From JAICTV01 sp035634055 (GTDB lineage: Bacteria > Planctomycetota > Phycisphaerae > Tepidisphaerales > Tepidisphaeraceae): DNA of 26,023 bases. The translations under genes and the position numbers were made by a program. Of the stretch, positions 7,782 through 14,735 are shown one piece after another (the first letter of the stretch is position 1; each line of letters starts with the position of its first letter). The stretch covers positions 1 through 26,023 of the forward strand of contig DASQDR010000211.1 of the NCBI GenBank assembly GCA_035634055.1, in the 5' to 3' direction. Below the pieces are notes generated by a model. It worked only from the letters and a program-made list of their open reading frames with translations. It was not told the DNA's origin and made no database searches.

Positions 7782-7900
7782 CGTGGCTTAAGCGTCTTGC
7801 CCGAGCGCATGCCGCGGCCGGCCCGCGCTTGAGCAAACGCACCGACCGCCGTTCCAACGGGGCTTCGGCGTCCCGCCCAAGCGTTTACGGCGGCCAGCCG
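7782..7900. repeat. Degenerate copies of the CGTGGCTTGGGCG element
   Basis: CGTGGCTTAAGCG followed by TCTTGCCCGAGC (7782-7806) and GGCTTCGGCGTCCCGCCCAAGC (7861-7882) are diverged versions of the terminal arm of the inverted-repeat element found intact at 8857-8976. They begin 3 bp after the stop codon of the membrane protein gene. No gene is seen here. Confidence 0.55.
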
Positions 7901-7926
7901 CCCAGCGCCGGCGCGGCACTACTCAT

Positions 7927-8040
7927 CGTGGCTTGGGCGCCTCGCCCGAGCATCCGAGGCCAGCTGCTCCGCTTTTCCAACGCCCGTTGACGCTTCGAGG
8001 CCGCTGGCCGCGGCAACCTCTCGGGCGCGCCCAAGCCACG
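7927..8040 (-). repeat. 114-bp inverted-repeat (MITE-like) element, complete copy
   Basis: It starts with CGTGGCTTGGGCGC and ends with the exact reverse complement of that 14-mer. The interior contains the reverse complement of segments in the 8857-8976 copy, for instance TGACGCTTCGAGGCCGCTGG (7988-8007), so this copy lies in the opposite orientation. It is too short to encode a transposase and sits between the membrane protein and the TlyA-like gene. Confidence 0.8.
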
Positions 8041-8136
8041 GGTGGGCAAGCTACGTATGGGCCAGCCGCGCCACGTGCGCTGCCGCCGACCGCGGGTGGT
8101 GGGGGGCGCTTGGCGGGGACGCGAACGCCGCGGTCG

Positions 8137-8697
8137 CTACGCCATCGGCGCCGGCCGGAGCAGCGCCAGCACCTCGGCGTTTCCCTTCGCTCCCTTGATC
8201 GGGCTGGCGACCGTGCCGGCGAGGACGAAGCCGGCGGCGGCGACGTCGCCGCTCACCTTTTGCACCACTTCCGCCACGCGCTCTTCCGGCAAAATTCCCT
8301 TCTTGAGCATCGCGGCGTCCGCCTCGTAGTGCGGCTTGATCAGGCTGACGCAGAACCCCTCGGCGGCGATGAGCCGGCGGGCGGCCGGCAGGATGTGGCG
8401 CTGGCGCGTCCAGGCGACGTCGATGGTGACGACGCCAACCTCCTCCCGCAGCGTCGCGTGCATCGCGTTGGTCCGCTCCATCACCACCACGCGCGGGTCC
8501 TTGCGCAGCTTCCACTCCAGCGCGCCGTAGCCGGTGTCGATCGCGTAGACCCTGCCCGCCCCGCGCTGGAGCAGCACGTCGACGAACCCCCCGGCGTTGG
8601 AGCCGAGGTCGGCGCAGACGGCGCCGTTGACGTCCAGGTTGAAGTGGGCCAGGGCGTGCTCGAGCTTGTGCCCCGCGCGGGAGACGAAGTCCGCCAT
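8137..8697 (-). CDS. TlyA-like/FtsJ-fold SAM-dependent methyltransferase lacking the S4 domain
   Basis: A 186-residue Rossmann-fold methyltransferase. It begins with SRAGHKLEHAL, the segment that in TlyA follows the S4 RNA-binding domain, then shows the SAM-binding motif DLGSNAGGF (30-38), the region YAIDTGYGALEWKLRKDPRVVVMERTNA (51-78, recognisable throughout), IDVAW (92-96) and IKPHYEA (120-126), and ends with SPIKGAKGN. TlyA proteins 2'-O-methylate rRNA cytidines; that substrate is inferred by homology only. Family TlyA is about 250-270 residues because of its N-terminal S4 domain. Here an in-frame TGA at 8704-8706, 6 nt before the ATG, rules out such a domain in this frame. Complete and partial copies of an inverted-repeat element flank the gene on both sides. 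S4-less relatives probably form their own subfamily. Confidence 0.88.
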   Translation of the reverse strand: MADFVSRAGHKLEHALAHFNLDVNGAVCADLGSNAGGFVDVLLQRGAGRVYAIDTGYGALEWKLRKDPRVVVMERTNAMHATLREEVGVVTIDVAWTRQRHILPAARRLIAAEGFCVSLIKPHYEADAAMLKKGILPEERVAEVVQKVSGDVAAAGFVLAGTVASPIKGAKGNAEVLALLRPAPMA

Positions 8698-8779
8698 CGC
8701 CCGTCACGGTAGCGTCTGCGCGGGCGGCCGGCCAACGGGCGCCGATGTGCAGGTCGTGCCGTGGTGGCCGCCGACCGCC

Positions 8780-8856
8780 CGTGGCTTGGGCGCCTCGCCC
8801 AAGCGCTCGCCGCGACCAGCGGCCACTGATGCGCGAGACCGGCTTCCGCCGCCAAC
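8780..8856 (+). repeat. Partial copy of the inverted-repeat element
   Basis: Positions 8780-8804 repeat base for base the 25-bp left terminal arm of the element at 8857-8976, and the following bases (GCTCGCCGCG, then CAGCGGCC) also match its interior before similarity is lost. The right arm is missing. It lies directly next to the complete copy. Confidence 0.8.
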
Positions 8857-8976
8857 CGTGGCTTGGGCGCCTCGCCCAAGCGCTCGCCGCGGTCAGCGGC
8901 CTCGAAGCGTCAACCGGCGTGGGAAAAGCAGAGCGGCTGGCCGCCGCGGGTGCTTGGGCGAGGCGCCCAAGCCACG
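8857..8976 (+). repeat. 120-bp inverted-repeat (MITE-like) element with perfect 25-bp terminal repeats
   Basis: The first 25 bases (8857-8881) are the exact reverse complement of the last 25 (8952-8976). Each arm is itself nearly palindromic: GCTTGGGCG, three bases, CGCCCAAGC, so each could fold into a 9-bp hairpin. The interior (for example CAGCGGCCTCGAAGCGTCAA at 8896-8915) recurs in reverse orientation at 7927-8040. There is no open frame of note. This looks like a non-autonomous mobile or REP-like element present in several copies around the TlyA-like gene. Confidence 0.85.
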
Positions 8977-8997
8977 ATGGGAGCGCCTCGTCGCCGC

Positions 8998-9044
8998 TGA
9001 GCGGCTGGCCGCCGCGGGTGCTTGGGCGCGGCGCCCAAGCCACG
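8998..9044 (+). repeat. Right-half copy of the inverted-repeat element
   Basis: GAGCGGCTGGCCGCCGCGGG followed by the 25-bp right arm (9020-9044) repeats the right half of the element at 8857-8976 with one base changed in the arm (A to C at the centre). Together with 8780-8976 it fills most of the 417-bp gap between the TlyA-like gene and the glycosidase; I see no gene in that gap. Confidence 0.8.
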
Positions 9045-9114
9045 AATTGGTGGGCGCGGCGCTTGCGCCATTCGCCGTCGGATCGTCCCTTACAAGCTGC
9101 TCGCCGCCGGCGGC

Positions 9115-10881
9115 TCAGTTGCTCGCCGGCGCGGCCCACTCCACCACCAGCAGCGAGACCGCCTGCCGGGGGAGGTTGACGCGCAGCTCCGCTTCGCCGC
9201 TTTTCACCTCCACCTCGCGCGGCTCGCCGGCGGGGGTGAGCTGGCCGGCTTTTTCCAGCTCGGCGTACTGCTCGGTCGTCGGCTTTTGCGGGGAGCCCAT
9301 TCGCTGCCAGGCGGTGTAGGCGTTGCCGTGCTCCTGGTCGATCCGGTACTCGCGCACGCGCGCCTTGGTCGCGGTCGCCGGCAGGCCGGTGAGGGTCACG
9401 CGGGTGTCGGCGGCGGCGCCGGGCAGGTCATCGTCGTGGTAGTGCCAGACCATGGCGCAGACCTTGCCGCCCTCGCGGCTGGCGAAGGCGGCGACGTCCG
9501 GCCGCTCGCCGCGCACGCCGTTCTTCAGCATGTCGTCCAGCGTGACCGCCGAGTCGCTGGTCGATTCCAGCCGGTCGCCGCTCATCTGCGCGAACATGCG
9601 GAAGACGTTCATCACCGGCAGGTCGACGCCGTTGCTGGCGAGCTGGCGGAAGCCGGCGAAGTAGGGCTGGTCCTCAAAGGTGAAGGCCCACGTCAGTGCC
9701 CCTTCCAGGTTCACGCCGTGCCGGTCCGCCAGCTCGTGCTTGCGCGCGAAGCTGGCGGCGGTGTAGCTGGAGTACATCGTGCCGTTGCGGTACCCGAGCT
9801 GCGGCCCCTGGCAGGCGGCGCAGCCGTCCGGGTCGGATTCCCCCAGGATGATCGGCTTGGGCTTCAGCTCCGGGAACGACGCGATCGTGCCGAACGCGCT
9901 GTTGATCACCCGCAGGTGATCGGCGATGCCCATCCGCACGTGCCCCTCGACGAACTTGGGCTGACCCTTCGGCTGGAACGAGAGGTAGTCCAGCGGCGTG
10001 CCCTTCTGCCCGGTGGCGAGGTTGGTGCCGCGCAGGCAGTGCTCGAAGTACTCGCGCATGTACTTGCCCGCCGCCCCGGCGACGTGCGGGCCGCCGATCC
10101 GCGCGTTGGGCAGCGCCCGGCGGACGCCGTCCACCGCGTAGTCATGCGTCTTGAACCACTCCTCCTGCGTTCCCTTCCAGTACGCGCCGTTCGGCTCGTT
10201 CCACACCTGCCAGTACCACTGCTCGACCTCTTCCTTGCCGTAGCGCTCGATGCTGTGCTTCACCCATTGGAAGCAGAGCTCGCGCCACTTGTCGTAATCC
10301 TTCGGCGGGTAGCACCAGCCGGTCATGATCTCCTGGTATTTCGACTTTGGCGTCCAACTGTGCTGGTACGGCTCGGGGTGGGTCGACAGCGCCTTGGGCA
10401 TGAACCCGAGCTGCGCCATCGGCCGCACGCCCTGCGCGCGGTAGGAGTCGAAGATCTTGTCGACGATCGTCCAGTCGTAGACGGGGTTGCCCTGCGCGTC
10501 CTCGGTGTAGGCGTTGGTCGATCCCCACTTCAGCGCGGGCGTGCCGTCACCGGTGCAGAGCAGGTTGTGGGTGCGGAAGTAGACCTGATCCTTCTTCAAC
10601 TTGCCCAGCTCGCCGATGAGCTTTTTGCCGTCCTTCATGTAGGCATAGTTCGGTTCATCGGCGCCAAAGAAGCGCCAGATCGGCTTGAGCGGGCCGGCCG
10701 TCTGATCGGCGCGGACGCGGATGTTCACTGTGAAGGGGGCGGACTGGGCCGATGGGGCGGATGACGGCGCCGCGGCGGCGGATCCCGGCGCGGTCGCCGG
10801 GTCTTGCGCCCGCGTCAGCCGAGCGCTCAACATCGCCAACAACACCACCGCCGCCACGACGAGCAAGGGGATCAGGCGCAT
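9115..10881 (-). CDS. Secreted GH39-like glycoside hydrolase
   Basis: A 588-residue exported enzyme. Residues 1-25 form a signal peptide (MRLIPLLVVAAVVLL... with cleavage likely after LTRAQ or nearby), followed by an Ala/Ser/Pro-rich linker to about residue 48. The core is a (beta/alpha)8 barrel of clan GH-A type: WQVWNEPN carries the putative acid/base Glu229 and PIILGESDPDG the putative nucleophile Glu348, 119 residues apart, close to the spacing in GH39 beta-xylosidases. A beta-rich C-terminal domain follows (about 450-588), also typical of GH39. Activity is probably on xylosides or related glycosides, but this cannot be fixed from sequence. ATG at 10881 is preferred over an in-frame TTG at 10917 because it puts the signal peptide at the terminus. 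No hydrolase or transporter genes are linked to it. Confidence 0.85.
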   Translation of the reverse strand: MRLIPLLVVAAVVLLAMLSARLTRAQDPATAPGSAAAAPSSAPSAQSAPFTVNIRVRADQTAGPLKPIWRFFGADEPNYAYMKDGKKLIGELGKLKKDQVYFRTHNLLCTGDGTPALKWGSTNAYTEDAQGNPVYDWTIVDKIFDSYRAQGVRPMAQLGFMPKALSTHPEPYQHSWTPKSKYQEIMTGWCYPPKDYDKWRELCFQWVKHSIERYGKEEVEQWYWQVWNEPNGAYWKGTQEEWFKTHDYAVDGVRRALPNARIGGPHVAGAAGKYMREYFEHCLRGTNLATGQKGTPLDYLSFQPKGQPKFVEGHVRMGIADHLRVINSAFGTIASFPELKPKPIILGESDPDGCAACQGPQLGYRNGTMYSSYTAASFARKHELADRHGVNLEGALTWAFTFEDQPYFAGFRQLASNGVDLPVMNVFRMFAQMSGDRLESTSDSAVTLDDMLKNGVRGERPDVAAFASREGGKVCAMVWHYHDDDLPGAAADTRVTLTGLPATATKARVREYRIDQEHGNAYTAWQRMGSPQKPTTEQYAELEKAGQLTPAGEPREVEVKSGEAELRVNLPRQAVSLLVVEWAAPASN

Positions 10882-11131
10882 GGTCGTGATGTTCGCTGCG
10901 CGGAGTCGCCGACGCAAGACAACCGACTTTCCCGCCGACGCCCGCGACGGCGGTTGCTATGGTGGGGACGGGGGAGTGGGGATTGTCATGGTGCGGTGCG
11001 CGGGGAGACCCAATCGGCCAGCAACGCGACGATCCGGGGAAACGTACCGTCCACTCATGCCGGCGGCATCGAGAAGGAGGTGGAGCAAGGCGCGGCCGCG
11101 CAGGAAGTCCATTGCGACGGGGTGCGAATCG

Positions 11132-11348
11132 CGAAAACGAACCCAATTCCATGCGTGTTCTGCGGGAATCTTCAAAACGAAGCCAATTTTGGCAGTCGCG
11201 GGCGCTCGTGATTCGCAACTGAAGTGGGGCAGTGCTGCCGCGCGGGCACGCAAAGCGCGAAAACGAACCCAATTCCCAGGCACGCGGCGCCCGTGCGGGG
11301 CTTCACGGAACCGTTGAGACACGAAATGAGAAAACGAACCCAATTTCC
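11132..11348. repeat. Four dispersed copies of a CGAAAACGAACCCAATTCC-type repeat
   Basis: Copies at 11132-11150 and 11258-11276 are identical (CGAAAACGAACCCAATTCC); variants lie at 11173-11190 (AAAACGAAGCCAATTTT core) and 11330-11348 (one extra T). Spacing between starts is 41, 85 and 72 bp, so it is not a tandem or CRISPR array. Read on the minus strand each gives peptide pieces such as NWVRF or IGFVL. They occupy the 555-bp gap between the glycosidase and the XdhC-family gene (10882-11436), in which I see no convincing gene; the rest of the gap is featureless. Confidence 0.85.
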
Positions 11349-11436
11349 GGCCAACGCTCGCACGTTCAGCTACTTAGCGGCCGGCAGAATGGAAGATCGT
11401 GCTCTCTCTCCGCGCCTCGGCGGTGAGGTCATTCGG

Positions 11437-12420
11437 TTAGCAGCTCTTGGATGCTGGCCCGCTCTCGAGGATCTCGCGCAGCTTGGCGGGGTCGAACTTC
11501 AGCGGGTTGGCGGCGCCCTCGCCGCGCCCGCGGCGGACGGCGACCAGCTCGGCCAAGATGCTCACCGCGATCTCCGGCACCGTCACCGCACCGATCTCAA
11601 ACCCGATCGGCGCGCGAACCTGCGCCAGCCGGTCGATGGAAACCCCCTGGGCCAGCAGGTCGTCGAAGATCGTCTTCACCTTCCGCCTGGAGCCGATCAG
11701 CCCCAAATAGCGGGCGGGCGAGGAGATGACGGCCGCCAGCGCCCGCCCGTCGTGCCGGTGCCCGCGGGTGACGATCACCACGTAGGTGTGCGGGTCGATC
11801 GGGTACCGCGCCAACTCGGCCTCGATGTCGCCGACGATCCGACCCTCGGCCAATGGGAAGCGATCGGGCGAGGCGCAATCGGCGCGGTCATCGATCACGG
11901 TGACGCGAAAGTCGCACGCGGCGGCGAGGGAAGCCAGCGACTGCCCGACGTGCCCCGCGCCGACGATCAACAGCTTGGGAGGCGGGTCGATGGTCTCCAC
12001 ATAAATTCGTGATTCGCCGGCCTCCGCCTCGTAGCGAAGCTCGATGCGCGCCGCTTGCGCTGCCCGCAGCCTGGCGAGCGCGGAGCGGTATTCGTCAGCG
12101 TCGAGCGGCGACAGGAGCGTCTGCACGACGATCTCCATCGTCCCGCCGCAGATCAGGCCGTCGTCCCAGCCGTAGTCGTGGTCGAGCTTGAAGGTGAGCA
12201 GCCGGGACTGCCCGGCGTGGAGCAGCCCGATCGCGCGCTGGCGAACCTCCGCCTCCACGCACCCGCCGCCGAGGGTGCCGATGGTCCGCCCGTCGCCGAG
12301 CAGCAGCATCCGCGCCCCGGCCGACTGCGGGGTGCTGCCGCGCGCCGCGACGACGGTGCAGACCGCGACCCGCTCCCCCGCATCGCTCCGCCGGACGATC
12401 TCATCGAGCAGCCGTTCCAT
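11437..12420 (-). CDS. XdhC/CoxI family protein (molybdenum cofactor insertion/sulfuration factor-like)
   Basis: The 327-residue protein has the two domains of the XdhC/CoxI family: an N-terminal XdhC_CoxI domain with ARGSTPQSAGARML and GTLGGGCVEAEV (48-59), a second conserved patch at HDYGWDDGLICGGTMEI (81-97), and a C-terminal Rossmann-like domain starting at LLIVGAGHVGQSLA (150-163) with IGSRRK further on. XdhC binds molybdenum cofactor and helps sulfurate it and deliver it to xanthine dehydrogenase-type enzymes; that role is family knowledge. No molybdenum hydroxylase genes are in the window, so its client is unknown. ATG at 12420 has no Shine-Dalgarno sequence but lies 9 nt downstream (minus strand) of TAAGAT (12430-12435), the same hexamer seen before the ParD-like gene. 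Confidence 0.92.
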   Translation of the reverse strand: MERLLDEIVRRSDAGERVAVCTVVAARGSTPQSAGARMLLLGDGRTIGTLGGGCVEAEVRQRAIGLLHAGQSRLLTFKLDHDYGWDDGLICGGTMEIVVQTLLSPLDADEYRSALARLRAAQAARIELRYEAEAGESRIYVETIDPPPKLLIVGAGHVGQSLASLAAACDFRVTVIDDRADCASPDRFPLAEGRIVGDIEAELARYPIDPHTYVVIVTRGHRHDGRALAAVISSPARYLGLIGSRRKVKTIFDDLLAQGVSIDRLAQVRAPIGFEIGAVTVPEIAVSILAELVAVRRGRGEGAANPLKFDPAKLREILESGPASKSC

Positions 12421-12502
12421 GTCGAGGCGATCTTAGCGACCTCGCCGGAACCTTTCGCGGGCAGCGGGCGTACCCATGTTGTAGTTCGACCGGCCCGCGC
12501 CC

Positions 12503-12530
12503 TTGACAGCGGGTTCCGGGCGGCTACCAT
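12503..12530 (+). promoter_or_regulatory. Promoter of the initiator tRNA gene
   Basis: TTGACA (12503-12508) is a perfect -35 box, followed by a 16-bp spacer and TACCAT (12525-12530), four of six -10 bases including the key first, second and last. Transcription would begin near 12537, about 8 nt before the tRNA. It is the only classical two-box promoter I found in the window. Confidence 0.65.
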
Positions 12531-12544
12531 TGTGCAACAACGAT

Positions 12545-12618
<74 letters not shown>

Positions 12619-12620
12619 CT

Positions 12621-12639
12621 GGCACCGGATCAAGGTGCC
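12621..12639 (+). other. Small hairpin just after the initiator tRNA
   Basis: GGCACC (12621-12626) and GGTGCC (12634-12639) are perfect inverted repeats around a 7-nt loop, 2 nt after the tRNA 3' end. It may guide 3' processing or simply add structure before the terminator; this is inference. Confidence 0.45.
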
Positions 12640-12643
12640 GATG

Positions 12644-12676
12644 ATGCCCGTGACGCAAGTCACGGGCATTTTTTTT
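12644..12676 (+). terminator. Rho-independent terminator of the tRNA transcript
   Basis: An 11-bp perfect stem (ATGCCCGTGAC at 12644-12654, GTCACGGGCAT at 12659-12669) is capped by the GNRA tetraloop GCAA and runs into eight T residues (12669-12676). It lies 25 nt after the tRNA and 155 nt before the next gene. It is the only strong intrinsic terminator seen in the window. Confidence 0.93.
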
Positions 12677-12830
12677 GCGCCGCAACGGCGCCGCTGGCGG
12701 GCTCTGAAAGTGCCCCCATGGCGCGATTCAGCGCGGAGCGCTGCCGACCTGGCCGGCACGGGCGGATCGGCTTGGGGTCGGAATGTGTCGCTTGCCCAAC
12801 GCGCGCGTGGCGTCGTAGGCTACGCGGCGG

Positions 12831-13373
12831 ATGAGTTCTCGCCGCGGACAGCTTCTGATCGCCTCGCCGAGCCTGCGCGACCCCAACTTCGCCAAGACGG
12901 TCGTGCTCATCGTCAAGGACGAGGAGGACGGCGGCGTGCTGGGGGTGATCCTGAACCGGCCGCTCGAGGTCTCGGTCGCCGACGCGGTGCGCGACCTGGT
13001 GGAGGCGGCGGAGGAGGTGAGTGATCCGGTGCACCAGGGGGGGCCCTGTGAGGGGCCGCTGATCGTGCTGCACGGCAATCCCGCCGCCGGCGGGGAGGAG
13101 GTCGTCGAGGGGGTCCGCTTCTCGATGGACAAGGAAGACATCCAGTGGCTGATGGCCCACAACAAGGGGCCGATCAAGTACTTCGCCGGCTACAGCGGCT
13201 GGGGCGCCGGGCAGCTCGATGCCGAGATCGACGGCGGCGCCTGGCTGCTCACGCCCGCCACCGCCGACCACATCTTCGAAAGGCACGGCGACTGGTCAAA
13301 GCTCAGCACGTGGATGGCCCTGGGCGGCAAGGTCGAAATCGACCGCATCCCCGACGACCCCAGCGTAAACTGA
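12831..13373 (+). CDS. YqgE/AlgH family protein (UPF0301)
   Basis: A 180-residue member of the YqgE/AlgH family. The N-terminal signature GQLLIASPSLRDPNFAKTVV (6-25) is followed by GVLGVILNRPL (35-45), VHQGGPCEGPLIVLH, and the C-terminal YSGWGAGQLDAEI. Length agrees with the family (about 185). Its molecular role is not established; in pseudomonads AlgH affects alginate regulation, but that says little here. ATG at 12831 directly precedes the conserved N-terminus; a weak -10-like TAGGCT (12816-12821) ends 9 nt before it and no good Shine-Dalgarno sequence is present. It stands alone after the tRNA terminator and converges with the zinc-ribbon gene. Confidence 0.92.
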   Translation: MSSRRGQLLIASPSLRDPNFAKTVVLIVKDEEDGGVLGVILNRPLEVSVADAVRDLVEAAEEVSDPVHQGGPCEGPLIVLHGNPAAGGEEVVEGVRFSMDKEDIQWLMAHNKGPIKYFAGYSGWGAGQLDAEIDGGAWLLTPATADHIFERHGDWSKLSTWMALGGKVEIDRIPDDPSVN

Positions 13374-13440
13374 CGCGCGCTCCGCGACGCCCGTCACCAA
13401 TCGTCATCCACCCGGAAGCCCCGAAGCCTCCTACCGGCCA

Positions 13441-13499
13441 CTAGCCACTGACAACTGATCACTGGCAACTGATCACTGGCAACTGGCAACGGGCAACTA
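13441..13499. repeat. Short tandem array of CTGGCAACTG-type repeats
   Basis: The 14-mer AACTGATCACTGGC is present twice in perfect tandem (13453-13466, 13467-13480), flanked by related pieces (CCACTGACAACTG before; AACTGGCAACGGGCAACT after). It fills the space between two converging genes. A related array lies in inverted orientation at 19893-19931. Confidence 0.85.
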
Positions 13500-13503
13500 A
13501 CCC

Positions 13504-13989
13504 CTACCGCCCCCTCCCGTGCACGTTAAACCACGCCCCGCAGAACTGGCACTTCACGTCCCCGAGGGGCGAGACGTCGACGCGGTCGCCGAGCTTGGCG
13601 CCGCAGTGGGGGCAGACGTACTGGCCTTCCTGCACCAGCGGGGGTGCCGTCGGCCCGGCGGGGGCGTCGGCGGTCGCGCCGGCGGCATCGCGGGCGCGCT
13701 GCTGTGCGGCGAGGAGTTGGCTCGGCGCCGCCATCAGTCCGCCGCCGGTGACGGCGCTGTAGGCCATCGTCCCGCCGAACGCCACGAACGCCATCGCGAT
13801 GAAGCTGGGAAACAGCCGGAGGAAAAAGGGCATGTCGTCGAGCGCGTCGCCCGACCAGACGAAGCCCAGCACCGTCAGCCCGATCCCGAAAAAGACGAAC
13901 CCGAACACGCCCGCGATAAAGCGCGCGGCGGGCGGGACGGGCGACGGCACCGGGACGGGCGGCTTATCGCTCGGCATCGTGCGCACCAT
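13504..13989 (-). CDS. Membrane protein with C-terminal zinc ribbon, function unknown
   Basis: A 161-residue protein. After a Pro-rich cytoplasmic N-terminus it has two hydrophobic segments (about residues 24-45 and 58-82), then an Ala/Gln-rich linker, and ends in a zinc-ribbon-like module CPHCGAKLGD...VKCQFCGAWF (Cys pairs about 19 residues apart) that should bind one zinc. I recognise no named family. ATG at 13989 is chosen: CATGAT (minus strand, 13999-14004) ends 9 nt upstream, resembling other starts here, and a longer version reaching 14184 would overlap the divergent double-ACT gene and its leader. ATG at 13977 is also possible (157 residues). The gene is divergent from the ACT gene. 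Confidence 0.65.
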   Translation of the reverse strand: MVRTMPSDKPPVPVPSPVPPAARFIAGVFGFVFFGIGLTVLGFVWSGDALDDMPFFLRLFPSFIAMAFVAFGGTMAYSAVTGGGLMAAPSQLLAAQQRARDAAGATADAPAGPTAPPLVQEGQYVCPHCGAKLGDRVDVSPLGDVKCQFCGAWFNVHGRGR

Positions 13990-14109
13990 TGTGATTGGAT
14001 CATGAGCGGACAGCAAACGCGCGTTGATTCCGGTCCCGGCCGGCGCTTTGAGCGGCGGAGTCGCTACACTCCGCCCGCGCGAGTGAACGCAACGCGAGGT
14101 GAATTGAAC

Positions 14110-14634
14110 ATGGCGCAACTGATCATTTCCGCCGTCGGCCCCGACCGGCCCGGCATCGTCGGCGAGCTGACGGCCCACCTGCACGCGGCGGGCGGGAACA
14201 TCCTGGAATCGCGGATGGTCAACCTGCGCGGGCAGTTCGCCATGATGATCCTGCTCGAAGGGCCGGACTCTGCCGCGTGGAAGCTGCGCGACGGCCTGCC
14301 CGCGGTCGGCACGAACATGGGGCTGAGCCTGGACGTGATCCCGCAGGAGGCCGCGCCGCGCCCGCCGCTGGGGATCCCCTACAAGCTCAAGACCTATTCG
14401 ATGGACCAGCCCGGCATCGTCGCTCGGCTGACCGCCGTGCTGCGGTCGCTGGGGGTCAACATCGAGGACCTGGAAGCGCGGCAGGAGTCGGCGGCGTTCG
14501 CCGGGTCGCCGCTGTTCCTCACGGAGATGCGGCTGACGGTCCCGCCGGGCGTGCCGCTGGGGAAGCTGCGCGCCGCGCTGGAATCGGTCGGGAACGAGCT
14601 GAATTGCGACGTCGATCTTGACCCGGCGAACTGA
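14110..14634 (+). CDS. Double ACT-domain protein, GcvR-like
   Basis: The 174-residue protein consists of two ACT domains. The first (about 1-80) begins LIISAVGPDRPGIVGELTAHLHAAGGNILESRM, the second (about 92-172) KLKTYSMDQPGIVARLTAVLRSLGVNIEDLEARQE; both show the ACT pattern of a D-x-PGIV loop followed by a helix and N-I-x-D/E. The architecture matches GcvR, the regulator of the glycine cleavage system in E. coli, and related amino-acid-sensing proteins. There is no catalytic domain. No gcv genes are nearby, so the ligand and target are unknown. ATG at 14110 is supported by GAGGTG (14095-14100) 9 nt upstream; a -10-like TACACT (14065-14070) lies 39 nt before it. Confidence 0.88.
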   Translation: MAQLIISAVGPDRPGIVGELTAHLHAAGGNILESRMVNLRGQFAMMILLEGPDSAAWKLRDGLPAVGTNMGLSLDVIPQEAAPRPPLGIPYKLKTYSMDQPGIVARLTAVLRSLGVNIEDLEARQESAAFAGSPLFLTEMRLTVPPGVPLGKLRAALESVGNELNCDVDLDPAN

Positions 14635-14694
14635 GCGTTCAACCCCCGCGGCGGCGCTGGCGCGCGGCGCGGATGATTCGTGCCGGCAGGCCCC

Positions 14695-14700
14695 TATAAT
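14695..14700 (+). promoter_or_regulatory. -10 box (TATAAT) upstream of mrp
   Basis: A perfect TATAAT ends 35 nt before the mrp ATG. The bases 17 nt upstream (GATGAT, 14672-14677) are a poor -35. It would give a leader of about 28 nt and transcription separate from the ACT gene, which ends 60 nt earlier. Confidence 0.45.
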
Positions 14701-14735
14701 TCCGCACCTCTACCGCGAAAGAAAGCAGCAACTTC

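Noticed and set aside
8707..9114. Missing S4 domain of TlyA hidden upstream in another frame
   Set aside because: The stretch is almost entirely copies of the inverted-repeat element, and none of its minus-strand translations shows S4-like residues.
11074..11082. Perfect Shine-Dalgarno sequence AAGGAGGTG
   Set aside because: No suitable start codon with a credible reading frame follows within normal distance; taken as chance in GC-rich DNA.
11132..11348. CRISPR array
   Set aside because: The repeats are 19 bp, vary, and are spaced 41, 85 and 72 bp apart; there are no cas genes in the window.
11172..11363. Short minus-strand gene containing IGFVF and NWVRF segments
   Set aside because: The peptide is composed of the dispersed repeat itself and has no start context or family resemblance.
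13990..14184. 65-residue extension of the zinc-ribbon membrane protein up to 14184
   Set aside because: It would run through the leader and first codons of the divergent double-ACT gene and shows no domain.
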